DNA from: Diploscapter coronatus
Lineage: Eukaryota > Nematoda > Chromadorea > Rhabditida > Rhabditidae
Length of the DNA: 64,000 bases
NCBI GenBank assembly: GCA_964036155.1
Contig: OZ038422.1
Location: forward strand, 54,769,201-54,833,200
Direction: 5' to 3'
In this document: positions 23,901 to 35,431 of the stretch, piece by piece
Numbering within the stretch: the stretch's first letter is position 1
How the letters are laid out: every line of letters starts with the position of its first letter
Notes under the pieces: generated by a model
What the model saw: the letters and a program-made list of their open reading frames with translations, nothing else
What the model was told of the DNA's origin: nothing
Database searches by the model: none
Made by a program: the position numbers and the translations under genes

Positions 23901-26011
23901 AATAGGAGCTTCATCTCCAAGTGTTTTGCCTTGCCGAGTTGCGAAATAGGAATAGTCGCCAGATTGAAAGCCACCAACATAGTCGATTCTACAAGTTATT
24001 TTAAGTGAAAAGATGAATATCGAAAGATTGAAAATGTATCATTCTGATTGATCATACAAAAACACTCAGCAAATTCAATCAATCGGTAGTGACAGGGTAT
24101 AATTGCCTTTTTTTCTTCAAATAAACAAATCCAATAAAATCTTACTTGTAAGATGTTCTGTGCTTTCTTTCCAAACTGATTGAGGTTCCCGTTGCCAGTT
24201 GTTTTTCAGCCAGGTCGAATTCCTTTGCGAGATCGTTTCTAGACAGTCGGACAGAAGCGACTGCAGGAATATCGTCTCGGAACAGCTGAAAAAGATCAAT
24301 GAATCGTCAATCGAATATTAAAATGCATACCGGCCCTTTAACGAAAGTGGAGGCGATATAGAGCACGGGGTCAGAAGGGCCGTCTCCGACGAAAATCACT
24401 GCACTCGATTTCTCGTCGTTTGCCAGCATCGGTTCCGACGACTCGACCATCACTTCGCTTATCTTGTGCAGGTTTCGAAGTCGACACCGTCCCTGTAAGT
24501 CAAATTCTATAAATGCTTCTTTAGTCTGTATTTGTTAGATAGGTCTTGTTGTATGTCAAAACTAACAATCTTGAAAGCAAGGGAACTAGTCAGATATTTG
24601 TCAAGAAAACTAATAAATAATTCAAGACTGTTGAATCAGAATTGCAAATGAGATCTTCCAAAATGAAATGAGAAGTCTTCAGAAGATGGTTATCAAGACT
24701 AGCAAAATGTTGGAAGAGAATTATTCTGATCAAATAAAATAAAATCTAAAATTACCTGAAACAGATTGCTGCATTCTATGAGACTGGATGACTTGTCGTA
24801 GACGGCTAGGACCTTCGTGTGCGAGTCTGTCAAATGGCGGACGGCATCGCAGGAATCATTTCGATCTGCAATTACTCATTATTTATCTTCACTATCAGCT
24901 GATCTGCATTCAATCAATCTTTAGCCTTTTCAGCTGCATTGCACTTGTTGTTCCGACATTTTCTCCTATTTCTTTCCCTTTTGCAGCTTATTCCATTCGA
25001 CACTCTTCACTGTTCGATGTTTCCCTTTCTCGTTTTTTCTCTCTGCCTGCTTCCTGTCAGGGAATCATCGAATCACAGCACTCGGCTCCTTTGCAAGCAA
25101 ACAAAAAAGAGTCGCGTAGTGCGGCGACGGAGCAGTCAAAGGAAAAACGAGCAGAGGGGGAAGGAGCAAAAAGACGCTGCTCGAGGCAATTCCACAGTCA
25201 AATCCTGGCAGATACGGAGTCAAGACAAGATCAAAGGTAAAGAGTCAACAGTCAATAATAAATAGAAAAAAAATGTTTAAATAAATGAACTAATGATTGC
25301 TCACTTCTGCAGGAGAGGGAGTCTTTTTGGGGGCCTGTCTCGACCTTGACGCGAATGCTCAGATCCTCCGAGTGGATGTCGTATAGCTGGTTGATGCCAC
25401 CCACAAACAGTCTGCCCGTTGTCGGATCCAGCACCTGAAACCCATTCAATAATCTTCGCTTTTAATACCTTTGTAATCCTTCTGTTATTTGCTGTATTCC
25501 TATCTCCTTTTCTCTCCTCCTGCCTGTCCCCCTGCAGTCCCCCAGTCTAATATGTTTGTCCGAGTGATTAGAGCCTAAGCCGATGCAGCAACAACGCCAC
25601 TGGACGCTGCCGCAACACGGACGAAGACAAACCGAAACAGAAATAAACAAAGACGAGAAGAGCAGCTGCAGGTAACAAGAGAATAACAGGCTGATACTCT
25701 TTCTTTGTTATGATTCTGCTGCTATTTCTGGAAGAAATGCACACAAAACAGCCGATTTCAATGAGAACATTTGAATCGTACGAGGAAAAGTGCGCGCGTG
25801 TTGTCGAGAATGAATGTGATGGAGGATGAATGGAATAAGGGGAGATAAGTGAAAAGTGACTGACCATTCGCTGCAGAAAGAAGCCCTTGGAGGACTGCGG
25901 ATTGTGGAACTCATTGACGAATTCGACGCCTTCCACACAAATCACGCAGACTGCAGCCAATTGAATGAGGGAGAGGAGAGACAGCAGACAGTCATCGAGT
26001 AACCGTCCCAT
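14939..26011 (-). CDS. PLXN: Plexin (A-type layout), semaphorin receptor, about 1921 aa
   Basis: Thirty-five exons, all phases consistent: 26011-25865, 25434-25305, 24865-24756, 24492-24331, 24285-24146, 23988-23844, 23729-23629, 23589-23330, 23274-23144, 23100-22972, 22930-22743, 22592-22434, 22387-22293, 22103-21919, 21876-21769, 21727-21491, 21162-20921, 20875-20668, 20308-20058, 20013-19888, 19698-19543, 19411-19142, 19090-18901, 18696-18454, 18405-18307, 18193-18026, 17978-17887, 17751-17619, 17572-17453, 17356-17141, 16886-16786, 16741-16612, 16310-16042, 15491-15278, 15049-14939. Signal peptide (1 to about 28), sema domain (about 35-485), three PSI modules ([29 protein letters not shown] and a third near 810-860), IPT domains to about 1230, one membrane segment (near 1241-1267), then the split GAP with [14 protein letters not shown]-like and Rho-binding parts, NTLAHY, KYMFDF and LRFWVN. 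Plexins bind semaphorins and act as Rap GAPs in cell guidance. One intron (17618-17573) is GC-AG. Confidence 0.96.
15839..15978. mobile_element. MITE with perfect 25-bp terminal inverted repeats
   Basis: GGCTGCGAGTACTTTGTTCC continuing to 15863 is repeated exactly in reverse complement at 15954-15978. The right half also contains three tandem degenerate copies of a unit like TTGGGAACAAAGTACTC. The element lies in the plexin intron 15492-16041. No certain target duplication was seen. Exact TIRs suggest a recent insertion. Confidence 0.65.
17573..17618 (-). other. GC-AG intron of 46 nt in plexin
   Basis: The coding frame runs CDSITQ/AKRKC across this gap, exactly where plexins have a continuous Rho-binding-domain strand. 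The exon ends in CAG followed by GCACTT, with no GT usable nearby. The intron ends in GTTTCAG. A GC donor is therefore the only frame-compatible reading. Confidence 0.75.
21216..21416. mobile_element. TIR family A, copy 3 (about 200 bp)
   Basis: The left end CAGTAACGATCAAAAGTTAG is matched by the right end, which on the other strand reads AATAACGGGTCAAAAGTTTAG. The core GTCAAAAGT is shared with copies 1 and 2. It lies in the plexin intron 21163-21490 and is non-coding. Confidence 0.6.
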
Positions 26012-28923
26012 TGAACTGCACATCAGAGGTCATCTCATTCTGGAATGCTGAATGCACTGCAACGATAGAGCTGTCTCGTCCTCGTGTCTGCTGTAGTAGT
26101 AGTAGTGACTAGGCTGCTGCTCTGCAACACAACTTGTCGAGAATGACAAAGGAACAGGAAAAAACGCAAAGAAAACGAAGAGACGAAAAGAAAAGGGGAA
26201 GGAAGGGGAGAATTATGAGGCGGTGATAGCAGTACAAATACACGATTAATTGTGAAATGGGAGGGAAGACAGAGGTAGAGACAAAGAGACAAGAAGAGAT
26301 GAGCAGCAGATGAAATGAAACATGAAACTGAAAGAGGAAGGGGAGGGAAGACAAGGAAAAGCTGCTGGGTATTGACAAAAAGAGCAGAAGAATGACAAGC
26401 CGCGAGAATAGACGAAGAACTGGACTACTGCTGTAGTGATGATTGGATGACTAGGGGACTAGGGGCTCACATCATCAATGTGATATTATTGCTGCCTGCC
26501 TGCCCTGCCCAAGTCGGGGCGTCAAACACGTTGATTGCATTCCCGTCCTCACTCCCAAACTCTCCCTTCTAAATGTGTTAGACCACCCCCTACCCTAACA
26601 TGTACAAACACCCTCACTCTTCCATTCCCATTCTCGTCTCCCACTCGTTCGTTTTCTCCTTCCCTTTATTTTAGGCGACGAAAAATCGCAGAAGAGGCAA
26701 AAAGCCGCTGGGGAAAACTGACATAAGAAGAAGAAGAAGCAGAGGGTGGAGGAATCGTGGATGGAGATGGAAATGGAAGTGGAAGTGGGAAGAGAACGAC
26801 TCGGCTGCATCCACTGCCCACTGTCGCAACACGTGAAACTAGTGGGGAGTGGGGGAATCGATTCATAAACAGGGGGGAGGCGCATAGTGGTCACTCTGTT
26901 GTTCTGCAGTCAGATGACCAGGATGACCAGGATGGCACACAATGAGAAACGGATCCGACCCATCGAGAGCGAATGAAGCGAATGCAGAGCGAAGAGACCG
27001 ACCATGCACTTGAGAAATTAAAGTGGACCGATACGAAAGCGAAGAGATGAAGGGAATCGAGTAGAATCGAATGCAGAAATGCAGAATGGGGGAGGGGGAA
27101 GGAAGGGAAGAAATACCACGCGAAGCGATTGAGCGATTGAGATATCGGCCGCACACTCGGCCTGGCTGGGGTTGTGGGGCTGGGAGAGAAAGGAAGAAGG
27201 AGACAGGGGAGAGGAAGAAGGAGGAAAAACGAACAGCAGAGAGATAGATAGATAGATAGAGGGAGAAGAGAGGAAAACTGCAGAATTGCAGAAGGGTGAC
27301 TGTCGTCCGACTATGAATGCTGGGGTTTGGGAGGGATGACAACATAGGGCTTTGGATGAGATATATCAGATATACAAGCAGACTTGGGCATGAATAAATC
27401 CAATAAAGCACAAGTTGGGGAAGGGGAAAGGCTAAATTTGAAGGGCTGTGTGTCGAATTTGGAGGAGGCATAAAGAAGCAGTGAAGCAATGGCAGAGCGG
27501 CGACATGCATGCAATAGGGCAATTAGGAAGGAAGACCCAAGAGGCAAAAGCGAGGAAGAAGGAGGAGGAGGAGGAGAAAGCTGCTTCTGCTAAGTGCTGC
27601 CCTCTGTTACAGAAACAGCAACACTGACAGCGACAGGGAACTTGCCTACTCGCTTGATCCTCCTCGATTCCTGATTCCATCTCCTTATCCTATATCCTCT
27701 ATCTCAATCCGCCCCATTCATCTTGTGTCGCTCCCTATTTTGGCACTAATTGGATGAGTGGCCCTCTGCTCTCCTCTGTCCAATGTGCAATAGCCGATCT
27801 AATCTCGATTCGGCATCTCATAAATTACATGATGCATCCGCGCAAGTCCGCGAGATCGCCATGTCATATTTGAAAATTTTGAGTCGAGCACGAACTGAAA
27901 AAAAAACTAAAATAGAACGAAAAAGTGAAAGTCGAAGCGCGGAAAATGACGAACGCACAATTTTGGCAAGTTTCAAAAAATAGTGCAGAAGGTGAGAAGT
28001 GAAGATGCAGAGAAATGATAGACACTAATCCATTTTCTACTCATTTCCGATTCTTTGTTGCTCGTTTTCGCGTTTTTGAGCAATTTTCTTCAAAAATATT
28101 ATTTGGCCTTCCGTATTATGCACCGGTACTACCTGTAAAGACACAAGCTCTTTTTCTTATTTCCTCCCTTTGTCTACACTCCCTCACCCTAAAATTCGGT
28201 GTCTAATACAGACGGTGTCGGTGTATAATGCAGCAAGCCCGTCCATTCATCCATTTGGTTTAATTTTGTGTGGAAGTCGCACAGTAATTATTTTACCTCC
28301 GCATCTAGTTCAGCGCAGGGAAGTCTTGCGCCAGTAATGTATTGCCGCTAGCGTAATAATTTTCGCAATGAGATGTAAATATCCGACATTCTTATTGCCA
28401 GAGACGGGAGTCTTTATGATCTTATACATATCAGAGCCGAAAAATCGAGATTTCAAAACAAACGCCCAAAAAATTGTTGAAATTTCACAATCGCAGATTT
28501 TTTCCTTCAAGGTAGACATTCTTCACGTGACACGATAAGAAACGGAATGGAAATCGTGCCAAAATTGGGGCGAAATTTTGAAATCTTGCATTCCCCTGAC
28601 AAGCCCTCTTTTTGCACAACGCGATTGGTTCTTTTCTCCCTCTGTTTACGCTCATATTTGCTGCTCGAGCTGGCCCAAAAACATCTTACTTTTGAATTCC
28701 TGTCGTTAATTCCACCTGAGTTCGTTAGAAAACTTTCTCCTAGGATAGTCACGAATCCGTAGATGATGTTTAGCAGAGAAAAAGTGATTTTCCCTTGAAG
28801 CTTTCAATGATAGACATGCGCTTGGAAGTTGCCGCCAAATATCGATAAAATCGAATGTTCGCGTTCGTTGCTTTGTTTTCGAAAACTGTTCGTTCGTTTG
28901 TAATTTATATGTGATTCAGAACG
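26012..28923. other. Divergent intergenic region between plexin and PA2G4
   Basis: A region of 2.9 kb without a supportable exon. From about 26100 to 27600 the plus strand is strongly purine-rich (GA tracts, a (GATA)n run at 27243-27260, GGA repeats near 27560), giving long Ser/Pro/Phe-rich antisense ORFs. It should contain both promoters. No TATA box or known motif could be assigned. Confidence 0.5.
27243..27260. repeat. (GATA)n microsatellite
   Basis: Four to five tandem GATA units inside the purine-rich region upstream of plexin. Confidence 0.8.
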
Positions 28924-31900
28924 ATGGGCAGATCGGACAGCGAGAGCAGCGCCTCGTCTGACAACGAGAAGAGCCACGATGAGCAGGTTGGGTTGATCTG
29001 CGGGGCATTTGAGTGATTGATCGCTGACGATAAAAATGTCTTCGAGAATCGAGGCGATTCATGAAAAAATTCTTGAAATATTTATTCTCTTCGATTTTTA
29101 AACCGGACGTTCTGATTTTTGAAATGACTTTTCATGAATTTCTATAATGTGCAGTTGAAGAAGTACGATCAGACGATCGAGTTCTGTCCAAAACCTATTA
29201 TGGTTTTTTCTCGATAATTTTAATTTGGCTAGAGCAACTTCATTTGATGAATAATTAGATTGACTTTAAAAATGCTGAGTTCAGGACGAGACTCTGAAGA
29301 ATGACGTGGTCACGACCAAATACAATGTGGCTGCTGAAATCTGCAATAATGCTCTCAAGGCAAGTTATCATTTCCCGAACCAGATTAGCCTAACTGCTAT
29401 AAATTTTCAGGAAGTGTTGGCTGCAGTGAAGGACGGAGCTGAGGTTGCTGTTCTCTGTGACTTGGGTGACAAATTCATCACTGAGAAGGTCAAGACCATC
29501 TTCAAGAAGGAAGGTCTCGCCAAGGTACGCAAGTTTATTGTTATGTTTACCTTGCACATTTCAATCGCAAAAAGTAATAAATTTGAAAATCGACATTTCC
29601 ATTTCATGGCAAAAGTAATCCATTTCAGGGGATTGCGATGCCGACCTGCATCTCAGTCGACAACTGCATCTGCCATTTCTCTCCTCTTCGCTCTGATACT
29701 CCCGTCTATCTCAAGGATGGGCAACTGGTCAAGGTAGTTTATTTGAATTCGTTGTTCAAGTATCAAAGTTCTCACGAATGGTTCATGCAATTTTGTGCAG
29801 AAGCCCGTTTTCGAAATCAAGATTTCCTTTCTTCTAATTCTTGTTTTCTAGTTTCTTTTACTTTTCTTAATATTCACGAGGAATGGTGAAACATAATGAA
29901 AAGAAGTAGTCTTCAAGTTCGAAAGACAGTAGATCAGTTTCCCCTTCGACTTTCATGTATGTCTGCAGGAGTCTTGACTTTAATGGTTTAAAGAAAATTC
30001 AAATGCAGAAGACCGAACTTTCTAGTTTTGGTCTGAAGATCATATTTCTAGGTGGATCTCGGCTGCCACATCGACGGCTACATTGCAACTGCAGCTCACA
30101 CCGTCGTGGTTGGGGCCACTAAGGTTTGCTGTCATTATTTCTCTCGGTTAATTTGATGAACTGTCTGTGTTGCAGGATAACAAGGTGAAGGGCGATGCTG
30201 CGAAGCTGCTTCGCGCCACTTACGAAGCAATGGAAATCGCCATCAGAATGCTGAGACCGGAGACTAAAAACATGGACATTACTGCCGCCATTGACAAGGT
30301 TGGAAAATTGCGCACTCTGAAATTAGTTGATGATTTTTCGAAGCATTTTTGCAAGTGTTGAGAGAGCCTACAAATGTAAAGAATAGGAAAGCTATACACA
30401 TTAATTTATTTCCTATTTTCATCAAGTTTCGGTGAAATCTTAAAAATTTATCTCTTTCCTCGTTTCAGAACTAAAAGTTCTCTTCAATAGTTGATTTATT
30501 TCAGACAGCCTCTGAGTATGGAGTGACCCCTATCGAGAACATGTTGTCTCACCAGCTGGCCAGGAACCAGATCGACGGAGAGAAGCAGATCATCCAGAAT
30601 CCGGGGGAAAAGCAGAGGGGCGAGATGGAGAAGGTCGCCATCGACAAGTACGAGGCCTATGCCATCGACATTCTCTTCTCCAATGGAAAGGGTACGTCTT
30701 TTGAACATTTATATTTTTATTGAAACATTTCCTAAATCACGACCTGACAACTTTACTTTTCGAGAAAAAAGTAGGGGGAATGAAAATAGTGAACTAGAAG
30801 AGAGGAATGCGTTTATTTATATTCTCGCGACTGATTCTGAATCCCTGTAATTCCTGGTGAAAGATTCAGTGAAAAAGGCAGAGGAAGGAGATGAGTAGGG
30901 GAAAATAGTATTAGCCGACAATTATTTTCACCTGGATTCCGTTACTGTTTCAAAGTTAAGAATGAACGCAGTGTGCTTTCAAAGAATAATGATTTTAAAG
31001 CCGTAAGTGCTGATTTTACAGCTTTACTACAGGGTGCGGACAAATTATGGAGGCACCGATAAATTGAGATTTAACCCGAAATATTGAAGTAATCGAGTTC
31101 AAATTTTAAAAATAATTTATTGATAACATAACGATAAAAAATCAACTAAGAGTTTTCGAAATGGCCGCCTTTAGCGTTGATACAGGCCTTGAGTCGCTCG
31201 AGGAAGGCATCGATGACGGCACGCAACTAGTCATTGGACATTTTGTCTCATGCTTCGACAAGGAAAGACTTCAAGAAGCCGAAACTTTTGTGGGGAGTAG
31301 AGCAGGCCTTGGTCTCAAAGTATTACCAAATGGAATAATCCAATGGGTTCAAATCAGGGCTGTTGGAGGGTCATTCGGAAGAGGAGATGAAATCTGCGAA
31401 GTGAATTTTGCAGAAGGATTGAGTAGATTTTGACTTGTGGGAAGGAGCCGAATCCTGCTGAAAGCAGGAGGGACAGGATTTAAAATGGATTTTGGTCCAG
31501 GGAATAAGAGCTTTATTTTAAATAAGATTTGATAGGTTTCGGTGTTGATCTTGGCGTTCTGGGGGACGAACACGAGGGAGGACTTTCCATGATAGGCGGT
31601 AGCCGCCCAAACCGGGATTGACTGAGGATGAGCACGTCTTCCGATCAGTTTGCCATTGGAATTAGCAGAGGAGACGTTTGGGGACAGGATGTGATCATTT
31701 TGACGATTCATGAAAAGTTCCATTGTGAATATTTCCTCATCCGAAAAAATAATCGTTTTGTAGCGTGCCGAAGAAAGCCTCTTGGGAAACTGTTGGTATC
31801 TTTCAAGTCTGTTTGACATCATTTTGTCCGTGAGTTCGTGGACTTTTTTGGATTCTGTAGGAGTTGAGTCTCAAGTCCTTCCTGATGATGGTTCTGACCG

Positions 31901-33854
31901 ATTTTTCGTTGATTTTCAATTTTTTGCTCATTTTTCGTATGGATCTTCGGGAATTTCGTCGAATCATCTCACGAAGCTTGTCTTGTTCTGTTCCGTCCTT
32001 GCACTCCGTTTTCTGCCTCTTCCCGGACGGTCAGCAGCAGATCCAATCTCTTTGAACCGTTTTACAGTCTTCTGGACCATCGTTCGACTGATTTTCATCA
32101 GTTTGACGATGTCTTTCGTTTGATTCCCAGCCTGATACAATATGATGATAATAGATCGCTTTGAACTCGGCGCTACCATTCTGAATAGAAAACCTACCAA
32201 TGGTAAATAATATATGGAAATGATCACGAAATGCATGGTAATGACGAAAAAATAAAAATAGCATGTAAACTCTGCGCACTTCGTGAAAAATCGACGCTTT
32301 AGCAAGTGCCTCCATAATTTGTCCGCACCCTGTAAACTTTATTATCTTTTGGAGAGATCCTGCGTCTGTTCTCGACTGTGTAGGGAAGAATTATTCTTTT
32401 GAGATATTTAGCTTTATAACATTTCTTTTCAAAAGAGTGCTTATCATATCTTACTTAACCTCGACTATCTTGATTCACAAATCGGTGAAATTTAATCTGT
32501 TGATCGACTAAAAAGAATGGTCATTATCTTCTCTTGGTTTTTCATTCTTAATTCTGCATATTTGCAGGTAAGGCCAAAGATCAGAACACTCGAACGACTA
32601 TCTTCAAGAAGAACGACGAGGTGGTGTATTCGCTGAAGATGAAGGCTTCTCGCATCTTCTTCAGTGAATGTCAAAAGGAGGTCATTTTTGAAATAAATTC
32701 CTTTGTCCTATTGTTGATCGTTTTAGCATGGCTCGATGCCATTCACCCTGCGCTCTTTCGAGGATGAAGTCAAGGCCAAAATGGGCGTGCTCGAGTGTGA
32801 GAAACACGGTCTGCTAAAGCCTTATCAGGTACAGTAATTTTATCTGGACAATAACTTATTTCTACAACAGTTTGACAGTTTCGGACTACGATATTTGCGT
32901 CTATTCAAGAGTTCTAATAATTTCGTGCATTTTAAACTTTTACAAGATAATTTTTTATTATGGCAGATATAATCTGAAAATATTCATTAATTTTTCGATA
33001 AATATTGTCATTTTCAGGTGTTGTATGAGAACGCGGGCGATTTGGTGGCCCAGTTCAAGTCGACAGTGTTGGTGATGCCAAACGGACTGCTGAAGATCAC
33101 CGGCATTCCCTTGGATTACTCCCTGCTCGACACTGATGCCAAACTCAAGGACCCCGCTCTCATTGCCACTCTCAGCACCAACCTCAAACCTAAGAACAAG
33201 AAAAAGAAGAAGGCTAAGACTGTAAGTGCTTTCTTTCTTATTTTTACTTATATATTACAGAAATGAACATTTGAGCATCCACAAAATTTAGCAGACTAAA
33301 ACTAATTCTTCTCTGAAAGTTTAGTTTGAAGACGAAATAATGTTGACAATGAAGAAACAATTAACTTCCCAATGCATAATTATGAACACTGAACTTTCCG
33401 AGAAGAGTAACCTGTAAATGGCGTAATGATTTGCAGTATTTGACGTAAAGTTGATAGGAATTATGTGGGAAAAAGCAGAATTTCATAATTTCGCATTACA
33501 ACATTCCGTAATTGTATCAGTTAGTTTGCGCCAAATGTTGATATTTTTGATGCTATTCAATTATTCAAATGCTCTTGTAGAAAGATGACTATGCAAACGC
33601 ACAAAGTTCGAAATTCACCTAATTTTTCATAACTCATCGATAGAACAACATCTATAAATGCTTTTCAAATTTCAATTAACTTCTCATTCGAAATAACTAA
33701 AGCTCTACAGCTGTTATCTAAATTATGATTCCAGGATGGAAATGCTGCTGCGGCCCCACCTGCTGCTGATGCAAAAGCTGCCCCTCCACCTGCAGCGAAG
33801 GCAGAAGAGAAGAAGGAGAGCAAGGACAAGGGCAAGGCAAAGGGTAAGGCCTAA
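28924..33854 (+). CDS. PA2G4: PA2G4/EBP1 proliferation-associated protein, 425 aa
   Basis: Eleven exons join in frame: 28924-28986, 29285-29359, 29411-29524, 29629-29733, 30052-30123, 30176-30298, 30505-30691, 32568-32680, 32727-32828, 33018-33221, 33735-33854. The pita-bread fold of methionine aminopeptidases is recognisable: [49 protein letters not shown], then [14 protein letters not shown] and [13 protein letters not shown]. The family has lost peptidase metal ligands. By family knowledge it binds ribosomes and rRNA near the nascent-chain exit and works in growth control. A lysine block (KNKKKKKAK, about 375-385) and an Ala/Pro/Lys-rich tail close the protein. The ATG follows GATTCAG by 4 nt. 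The second intron (29360-29410) is GC-AG with a perfect GCAAGT donor. The seventh intron carries a mariner. Confidence 0.96.
29360..29410 (+). other. GC-AG intron of 51 nt in PA2G4
   Basis: Exon 2 ends CTCAAG, followed by GCAAGT and, 51 nt later, TTTTCAG. The protein reads NNALK/EVLAAV, as in the family. This is the classical GC-AG donor context. Confidence 0.85.
31030..32332 (-). mobile_element. Decayed mariner/Tc1-type transposon, 1303 bp
   Basis: Exact terminal inverted repeats begin CAGGGTGCGGACAAATTATG and end at 32332. TA dinucleotides lie immediately outside both ends (31028-31029 and 32333-32334). The transposase is on the minus strand, opposite to the host gene. Length, TIRs and TA target identify an IS630/Tc1/mariner element. 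It sits in the PA2G4 intron 30692-32567. Confidence 0.95.
31154..32305 (-). pseudogene. Transposase remnant, frameshifted
   Basis: Reading from the right end: a helix-turn-helix region ([20 protein letters not shown] near 32110), a linker with [12 protein letters not shown], then the catalytic part with IIFSDEEIF near 31750 and [12 protein letters not shown] near 31350, where D residues of the catalytic triad are expected. The frame changes at an A-run near 31835 and again around 31480, and in-frame stops follow [12 protein letters not shown] and further on. The copy cannot make a transposase. The exact start codon is uncertain. Confidence 0.85.
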
Positions 33855-34607
33855 GCCATTCATTCGATGGCTGTGTTGTTGGAGTCGAATCCATGGGTTT
33901 GTTGATGATTGTTTCATTTTGTTGTTCATTTCTTCCATTTCCGCCTACCATTTCCATATTTATATACCTTTTTCTTTTTAAATTAAAAAAATTTATGACT
34001 ATAAATTCCCAATTAGCATTTCATTCGTAGTTTTCTATTATCTTATTTCCTTCTCTTTATAGTATTCTTATTTTCTTTTTTGTTCCGGCTCTCCGGTTTG
34101 CTCTGCGGCTCCTCTACGCCGTTCATTCGGCCTCTGCATCGGTTGTTGCTTATTTCATTTTCGTTTCTATTTTATTTTAATTTAATATCTCTCATTTCAA
34201 TTTCTTTTTCCTTATAATTTCTTCAATGGTAGACGACATTTCGTTGTTCTGTTTTTATCGACTCATTCAGATTCAAATCAATCAACTCTGCTGTTAGAAA
34301 TCGTTCTATGTGAGACGATTTCCGTTCTTTTATTTTTACGGGAAATGAATGAACTTGGACAGCAAAAGATTTACAATTAGTAAGAATGATGAACGATGAA
34401 ACTTTGAGCAACACATAATCAAAACCCGAATGGCAACAATATGATGAAAAAGGAAAAGGGAGTGAAAGGCGATGTATATTGAAAGATTATTAAAGCTAGA
34501 TCGAACACAGATACTCTTTAAAAATCAAACTATGAATATTGAAAATGATGATATGATATGATGTAATAATTTTTTCAGAGAAAAATGAAAACTAAGATGA
34601 TGAAATC
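33855..34607. other. 3' flanks of PA2G4 and of the convergent C6-type gene
   Basis: AT-rich, with T-rich tracts and no ORF that I would accept. The 3' UTRs of both convergent genes must end here. Confidence 0.5.
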
Positions 34608-35431
34608 TCATCCAGTATTAGGCGGATTTGTCAATACGCATTGTATTGTGTTCACTCGAAGTGGTGGTTGACCCATGTACCAACTATTATCAGTCGTGTT
34701 GCATGAACCAGGAAATGATGTTGTATTTGGATCATAGTTCATAAATGCTTCATCATTCACGAGGATTCCAGCATATAAATCCAAATTTGGAACTGGCTGT
34801 CTAAAAAGTGAAAATTAATCATTTAGATATATGCAGTCATTGTTATAATCTGCCACTGCAATATTTTACAAAGAAAGTGATAACTAAATATGCAACAATT
34901 CGACTACAAAATCATTAACTTATAAAAACGGCAAATAGTTTAAAATTCAACTTCAAATGATTTTCATTGAATTAAAGGAAGTAATGAAATTAACTCACGA
35001 GCACGTTGCGGTAACAGATGAACGGCAAACATCGTTGTTATAGACAAAGACCATATTTCCATCGGGGAGATCTGTCTGCGTGGGCGACTGAACGAGAGGT
35101 TGGCAACAGCTACTGGGTGCCACTGTCGTTGTTGTGGTTGTTCCAATTATAGGAGTCGTGGTTGGAGACGTCGCGAAACAGCTCTTAGATGTTCTCACGC
35201 CCAATGTAATCTGGGTTAGGTTATCCAATTAGCTATTTTTGACATATCAAATTAGATTTCAATTGTCGTTCTACACGAACTGATCTTAATTTTTATTCGA
35301 TCCGATAAAATGATCAATGACATATCACAGTGATAAAAAGTGACCGAGATGATAATTGATTAATGATTAGATGATTGGAAACATACCAAAAATAGAAGAG
35401 AGTAGGTAGAACCGAGTGCTGGAGACGACAT
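34608..35431 (-). CDS. Secreted C6-type cysteine protein, 149 aa
   Basis: Three exons join in frame: 35431-35387, 35210-34999, 34800-34608. A short signal peptide (MSSPALGSTYSLLFLITLG) spans the first junction. It is followed by a Thr-rich linker (PTTTPIIGTTTTTTVAP) that looks like an O-glycosylation site, and a domain with SCCQPL, DVCRSSVTATC, GSCNTTDNSWYMG and NTIQCV. The order C-C, C-xxx-VTATC, C, W, I-x-C agrees with the nematode C6 domain, whose function is not known to me. NTT and NTTDNS give N-glycosylation sites. The protein is probably extracellular. The C-terminus NPPNTG is short. I found no acceptor directly before this ATG. Confidence 0.75.

Noticed and set aside
26863..27522. Minus-strand ORF of 219 codons upstream of plexin
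   Set aside because: It reads a purine-rich low-complexity region as Ser/Pro/Leu/Phe-rich sequence, with other long ORFs overlapping in neighbouring frames and no motif or exon partner.
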